Source: Candidatus Eiseniibacteriota bacterium
Lineage (GTDB): Bacteria; Arandabacterota; Arandabacteria; Arandabacterales; Arandabacteraceae
Length of the DNA: 6,658 bases
Reading direction: 5' to 3'
Assembly (NCBI GenBank): GCA_030592245.1
Contig: JAUVJV010000131.1
Span: forward strand, 1-6,658
Part shown: positions 5,336 to 6,658 of the stretch, piece by piece
Layout: each line of letters starts with the position of its first letter
Position numbering within the stretch: position 1 is the stretch's first letter
The notes under the pieces: generated by a model
Database searches by the model: none
What the model saw: the letters and a program-made list of their open reading frames with translations, nothing else
What the model was told of the DNA's origin: nothing
Made by a program: the position numbers and the translations under genes

Positions 5336-6658
5336 CGAAAGCTGCTCCAGGGCCTGCCTCGCCGGCTTGAAATCGGGATCGACCGCGAGGATTCTTCTCA
5401 GGAGACTCTTGGCTTCCCCGGTTTTTCCTTCACTTGCCCTCACCGCGGCCAGGCCGTAGAGAGCCAGCCTGTTGCCGGGCTCAAGGTCCGCGGCCATGAC
5501 ATAGTACCTCTCGGCACTTTCCAGCCGGCCCATTTGCCTGTAGGCATTACCGAGATTGGCGAGGATATTGGCATCCTCCGGAGAGGCTGCGCTCGCCCTC
5601 TCGAGATATGTGACGGTGCTATCGATATTGCCTCTGGCTATGAAGATCGAGGACATGTTCACCAGGGCCTTGGTGTCCTCGGGGTTCACCTCCAGGGCCC
5701 GCCTGAAAAAGGTCTCCGCCTGGTCGTAATCGCCTTTTCGCTGGAAGATCAGGGCCAGGTTGACCAGGGCGATCTCATTGCGCCGATCCAGCTCGAGGGC
5801 TTCCTTCAAGACCACTGCCCCGCTGTCGGGGAGGCCCATCTCCACAAGCACGCTTCCTATATTGGCGAGAGCCTCCGGGCTGTCGGGCACCAGGTCCCTG
5901 GCTTGTTCATAGTAATCCAGGGCCGCCTTCAGATCGCCTGCCTGCTGGGCCAGGGTTCCCAGGTGGAAGTAGGGAGTGGAATTGGTGGAGTCGATCTCGG
6001 CCATCTTGAGGTAGTCCTGCTTGGCCAGTCCGAAACGGCCCATCTCGAGATAGGCCATGGCCCTGAAGGCGCGAACCTGGGGGTTACCCGGATCGGACTC
6101 GACGAGACGGCTGAAGATCTCGGCTGCCTCACCGAGCCTGCCATCTACCAGGGCATCCTCACCGGCGGCCATGGTAACAGCAAACCCGGGGAGGGCGTAC
6201 TTCGGGTCCGCCCCTTCGGCCTTAAGCTCCGAAGGCACGCTCGAGCCACTTCCGCTGATATAGCCCAGGGCCTGGAGCTTCTGTATGTCATCCTGGCTGA
6301 GTCTCGACCTGTCATGCGGCTGCTTGCCGTCCTTCTCGGAGACGATCCTGGCAAGGTAGTTCTTGAGATCGTGAGCTCTCTGGCTCTTGCTCAGCGCCAG
6401 GTTCCGGGTCTCGCGGGGATCGTTCCGGAGGTCGTAGAGCTCCTCCTCGGGCGCGAATATGAACTTCCACTTGCCGTACCGCACTCCTCTCAAGGGGCTC
6501 CACCTGTAGGCGAGATAGGAGTAGACCGACTCGAAGTAGTGAAGCGGCGTCTTGTCGGACTTACCCTTGAGGGCCGGAAGCAGGCTCGCGCCATCCAGGT
6601 CGGCGCCGGGGTCCAATCCCAGGGCGTCGGCGAGCGTGGGGAAGATGTCGGTCAGGGC
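5324..6658 (-). CDS. Sulfatase-superfamily C-terminal part with eight TPRs, 5' end outside window
   Basis: 444 residues are visible, and the frame is open through the window edge, beyond the TTG at 6616. The first codons read ALTDIFPTLADALGLD, the sulfatase (alkaline phosphatase superfamily) segment before LDGASLLPALKG. Next come ESVYSYLAYRWSPLRGVR, YGKWKFIF and ELYDLRNDPRETRNLA, the usual C-terminal subdomain of arylsulfatase-like enzymes. A linker (LSQDDIQKLQALGYISG) precedes eight 34-residue tetratricopeptide repeats, about 5366-6178, with typical G-Y/F-A spacing and P-D/E-D/N-x turns. The catalytic half with the formylglycine Cys/Ser motif and metal ligands lies outside, so activity and substrate cannot be judged; phosphodiesterase or phosphoglycerol-transferase-like members are alternatives. 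The TPRs probably mediate protein contacts. It converges on the parvulin gene. Confidence 0.9.
   Translation of the reverse strand, partial: ALTDIFPTLADALGLDPGADLDGASLLPALKGKSDKTPLHYFESVYSYLAYRWSPLRGVRYGKWKFIFAPEEELYDLRNDPRETRNLALSKSQRAHDLKNYLARIVSEKDGKQPHDRSRLSQDDIQKLQALGYISGSGSSVPSELKAEGADPKYALPGFAVTMAAGEDALVDGRLGEAAEIFSRLVESDPGNPQVRAFRAMAYLEMGRFGLAKQDYLKMAEIDSTNSTPYFHLGTLAQQAGDLKAALDYYEQARDLVPDSPEALANIGSVLVEMGLPDSGAVVLKEALELDRRNEIALVNLALIFQRKGDYDQAETFFRRALEVNPEDTKALVNMSSIFIARGNIDSTVTYLERASAASPEDANILANLGNAYRQMGRLESAERYYVMAADLEPGNRLALYGLAAVRASEGKTGEAKSLLRRILAVDPDFKPARQALEQLSSGP

Overview
This 6.66 kb window is GC-rich and densely coded. It looks like chromosome from a diderm (Gram-negative-type) bacterium. 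Pointers to the host are an MltG-type transglycosylase, a secreted two-domain parvulin, a small DUF3098-like membrane protein (a family I associate mainly with Bacteroidota and the wider FCB group), and a sulfatase fused to TPRs, an architecture I associate with little-cultured phyla such as Krumholzibacteriota or Eisenbacteria. I infer an uncultured FCB-affiliated lineage, but only weakly. No phage, CRISPR or complete transposon is visible.

Left block (1-3041, + strand): a tight, probably single operon. It holds the 3' end of a STAS anti-sigma-factor antagonist, then one ORF that joins an RsbW/SpoIIAB-like ATP-binding domain directly to a complete RuvX/YqgF domain, then mltG (GTGA overlap), then larE (start 23 nt inside mltG). 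The operon therefore links a partner-switching regulatory pair to nucleic-acid processing, peptidoglycan termination and sulfur transfer. The RsbW-RuvX fusion is the most unusual protein here.

Middle block (3035-3658): two REP-like palindromic elements bracket a small cassette. The left element contains a perfect 24-bp inverted repeat that includes the larE stop codon. A good sigma70-type promoter then precedes a 93-aa two-helix membrane protein, whose last codons and stop lie inside the 5' end of a tRNA-Val(UAC) gene. Cutting out the tRNA would remove the stop codon from the mRNA. The right element is a different palindromic sequence, and a 19-nt piece of it recurs with a 6-nt gap inside the next gene.

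Right block (3659-6658): a signal-peptide-bearing double-parvulin (SurA/PpiD/PrsA-like) protein on the + strand converges, with a 12-nt overlap of coding ends, on a - strand gene cut by the window edge. That gene encodes the C-terminal part of a sulfatase/alkaline-phosphatase-superfamily domain followed by eight TPRs. Apart from the two short intergenic stretches (167 and 102 nt, both occupied by repeats or signals), the window is fully coding.
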